Source: Anaerolineales bacterium UBA6663 (GTDB lineage Bacteria; Chloroflexota; Anaerolineae; Anaerolineales; UBA6663). Taken from it: a DNA stretch of 6,338 nucleotides. Below the pieces are notes generated by a model. That model was not told where the DNA came from. It saw only the letters and a list, made by a program, of their open reading frames with translations, and made no database searches. This document shows positions 5,370 through 6,338 of the stretch, one piece after another (the first letter of the stretch is position 1; every line of letters begins with the position of its first letter). A program made the position numbers and the translations under genes. The DNA lies in NCBI GenBank assembly GCA_002455335.1, contig DKKP01000382.1, positions 9,334 to 15,671 of the forward strand, written 5' to 3'.

Positions 5370-6338
5370 ATGCCGCTGAACCCGCAACGCACTGTCGATG
5401 AGTTGAAAGAGCTGCGCGCGCTGACCGGCGACGAGAACGGCGCGCAGCGCGTCGCCTGGACCGAGGTCTGGACGCGGGCGCGCGCCTGGTTGCGCGGCAA
5501 ACTCGATGAGCTTCCGGTGGAGGTGCACAACGACGCGGCCGGCAACACCTGGGCGACGCTGCCGGGCGCCTCCGAGAAGGTGTTGATCATCGGCGGGCAT
5601 ATGGATTCGGTGCCCAATGGCGGCTGGCTGGACGGTTGCCTCAACGTGCTTGCCGGGCTCGAGGTGCTGCGACGCATGGCCGCAGAGGGCACGCCCCCGA
5701 TCACCATCCGACTCGTCGATTGGGCCGACGAGGAGGGCGCAACCTTCGGACGCAGCCTGTTCGGCTCGAGCGCGGCTTCGGGTCACTTCGACCCAGTCGA
5801 ACTGGCGCGGCTCAAGACCCGCGACGGCGATCCGCTGCCCGAGGTCGTCGCGGCCCACGGCGTCGATCTGACCACCGCACGTGAGGCGGGCGCCGAGCTG
5901 CGCAACGCCGCCGCCTATCTCGAGTTGCATATCGAGCAGGGCCCCGTGCTCGAAGACCTCGGCCTGCCGCTTGGCGTGGTCAAGGGCACGTATGGCGTCG
6001 AGCGCTATCGGATCCGGTTCAAGGGCCAGGCCGCGCACTCGGGCTCGACGCCGATGCACAAACGGCGCGACGCGTTGGCGGCGGCCGCGAAGCTGGCGCT
6101 CGAGATCCGCCCGATCGCGATCCGGAACGGCGGCGTGTGTACGATGGGCTCGGTCACCACGCGCCCCGGGATCCCGACCTCGGTGGTCGCCGAGTGCGAG
6201 GCGTTGCTGGACCAGCGCCACATGGATGCCGCCGTCCTCGCGCGCATGCTGGCTGAGGCTCAGGAGGCCAGCCGACGTTTCGCTGAAGAAGAAAAGGTCG
6301 AGGTCGCGTGGGAGAAGCTCTGGACGATCGAGCCGATC
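5370..6338 (+). CDS. M20-family Zn-dependent amidohydrolase (hydantoinase/carbamoylase type), 3' end cut by window edge
   Basis: 323 codons are visible and the frame is still open at the edge. Family members (allantoate amidohydrolase, N-carbamoyl-L-amino-acid hydrolase, beta-ureidopropionase) are about 400-420 residues and cleave carbamoyl or ureido C-N bonds with two metal ions, in the cytoplasm. Visible metal and catalytic residues: His77 and Asp79 in GGHMDSVP, bridging Asp88 in GGWLDG, Glu121-Glu122 in WADEEGATFG (121 general base, 122 ligand), and His187 in ELHIEQGP. His223 in AAHSGSTPM starts the family's dimerisation-lid signature. The last ligand, in the usual GAxHDA motif, lies beyond the window. 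The segment after Asp88 reads DGCLNVLAG where many relatives have DGxxGVxAG. There is no signal peptide. The exact substrate cannot be chosen from this sequence. It is the last visible gene of the plus-strand cluster. Confidence 0.93.
   Translation, partial: MPLNPQRTVDELKELRALTGDENGAQRVAWTEVWTRARAWLRGKLDELPVEVHNDAAGNTWATLPGASEKVLIIGGHMDSVPNGGWLDGCLNVLAGLEVLRRMAAEGTPPITIRLVDWADEEGATFGRSLFGSSAASGHFDPVELARLKTRDGDPLPEVVAAHGVDLTTAREAGAELRNAAAYLELHIEQGPVLEDLGLPLGVVKGTYGVERYRIRFKGQAAHSGSTPMHKRRDALAAAAKLALEIRPIAIRNGGVCTMGSVTTRPGIPTSVVAECEALLDQRHMDAAVLARMLAEAQEASRRFAEEEKVEVAWEKLWTIEPI

Noticed and set aside
4326..6221. A 631-codon open frame on the minus strand
   Set aside because: It lies antisense to the alpha/beta hydrolase and M20 genes, both of which have complete active-site motifs and ribosome sites. 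Its translation is rich in Arg, Gly, Ala and His with no family motif. Long antisense frames are expected in GC-rich DNA.

Overview
The window is GC-rich bacterial DNA with dense coding and short gaps. It most likely comes from a Chloroflexota (Anaerolineae-like) genome or metagenome bin. This is an inference from three things: the membrane-anchored C39-like peptidase with a Thr/Pro/Ala linker and C-terminal TPRs, a protein style I associate with that phylum; the Zincin_1-type small metallopeptidase; and two apparently leaderless promoters. No rRNA, tRNA, CRISPR array or insertion sequence was seen.

Left part, minus strand. A UDP-glucose 6-dehydrogenase runs off the left edge (start at 794), cut just after its catalytic cysteine. 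It has a good Shine-Dalgarno and a leader of about 80 nt with an extended -10 element. Upstream of it, also on the minus strand, is a 128-residue Zincin_1 metallopeptidase (923..1309) with an intact HExxHxxGxD motif.

Divergent promoter region, 1310..1389. The metallopeptidase (minus) and a C39-like peptidase (plus) diverge from an 80-base gap. Each start codon is preceded by a TANNNT -10 hexamer exactly six bases upstream and by no Shine-Dalgarno, the layout of leaderless transcripts.

Right part, plus strand, probably one transcription unit with gaps of 25-53 bases: (1) C39-like cysteine peptidase with an N-terminal membrane anchor and TPR tail, 1390..2757; (2) a lipoprotein-like protein of unknown function, 2788..3549; (3) a tandem paralogue of it, 3603..4354, broken by a one-base frameshift in a GGGG run at 4067..4070; (4) a membrane-anchored alpha/beta hydrolase, 4380..5330; (5) an M20-family Zn-dependent amidohydrolase of the hydantoinase/carbamoylase type, 5370 to the right edge, truncated.

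How the genes cooperate cannot be read from the sequence. Three of the plus-strand products (the peptidase and the two paralogues) look targeted to the outer face of the membrane, and the alpha/beta hydrolase probably is too. The M20 enzyme looks cytoplasmic. The most unusual points are the tandem duplicated unknown family with its frameshifted copy and the mirrored leaderless promoters. I see no convincing defence, mobile or otherwise exotic system.
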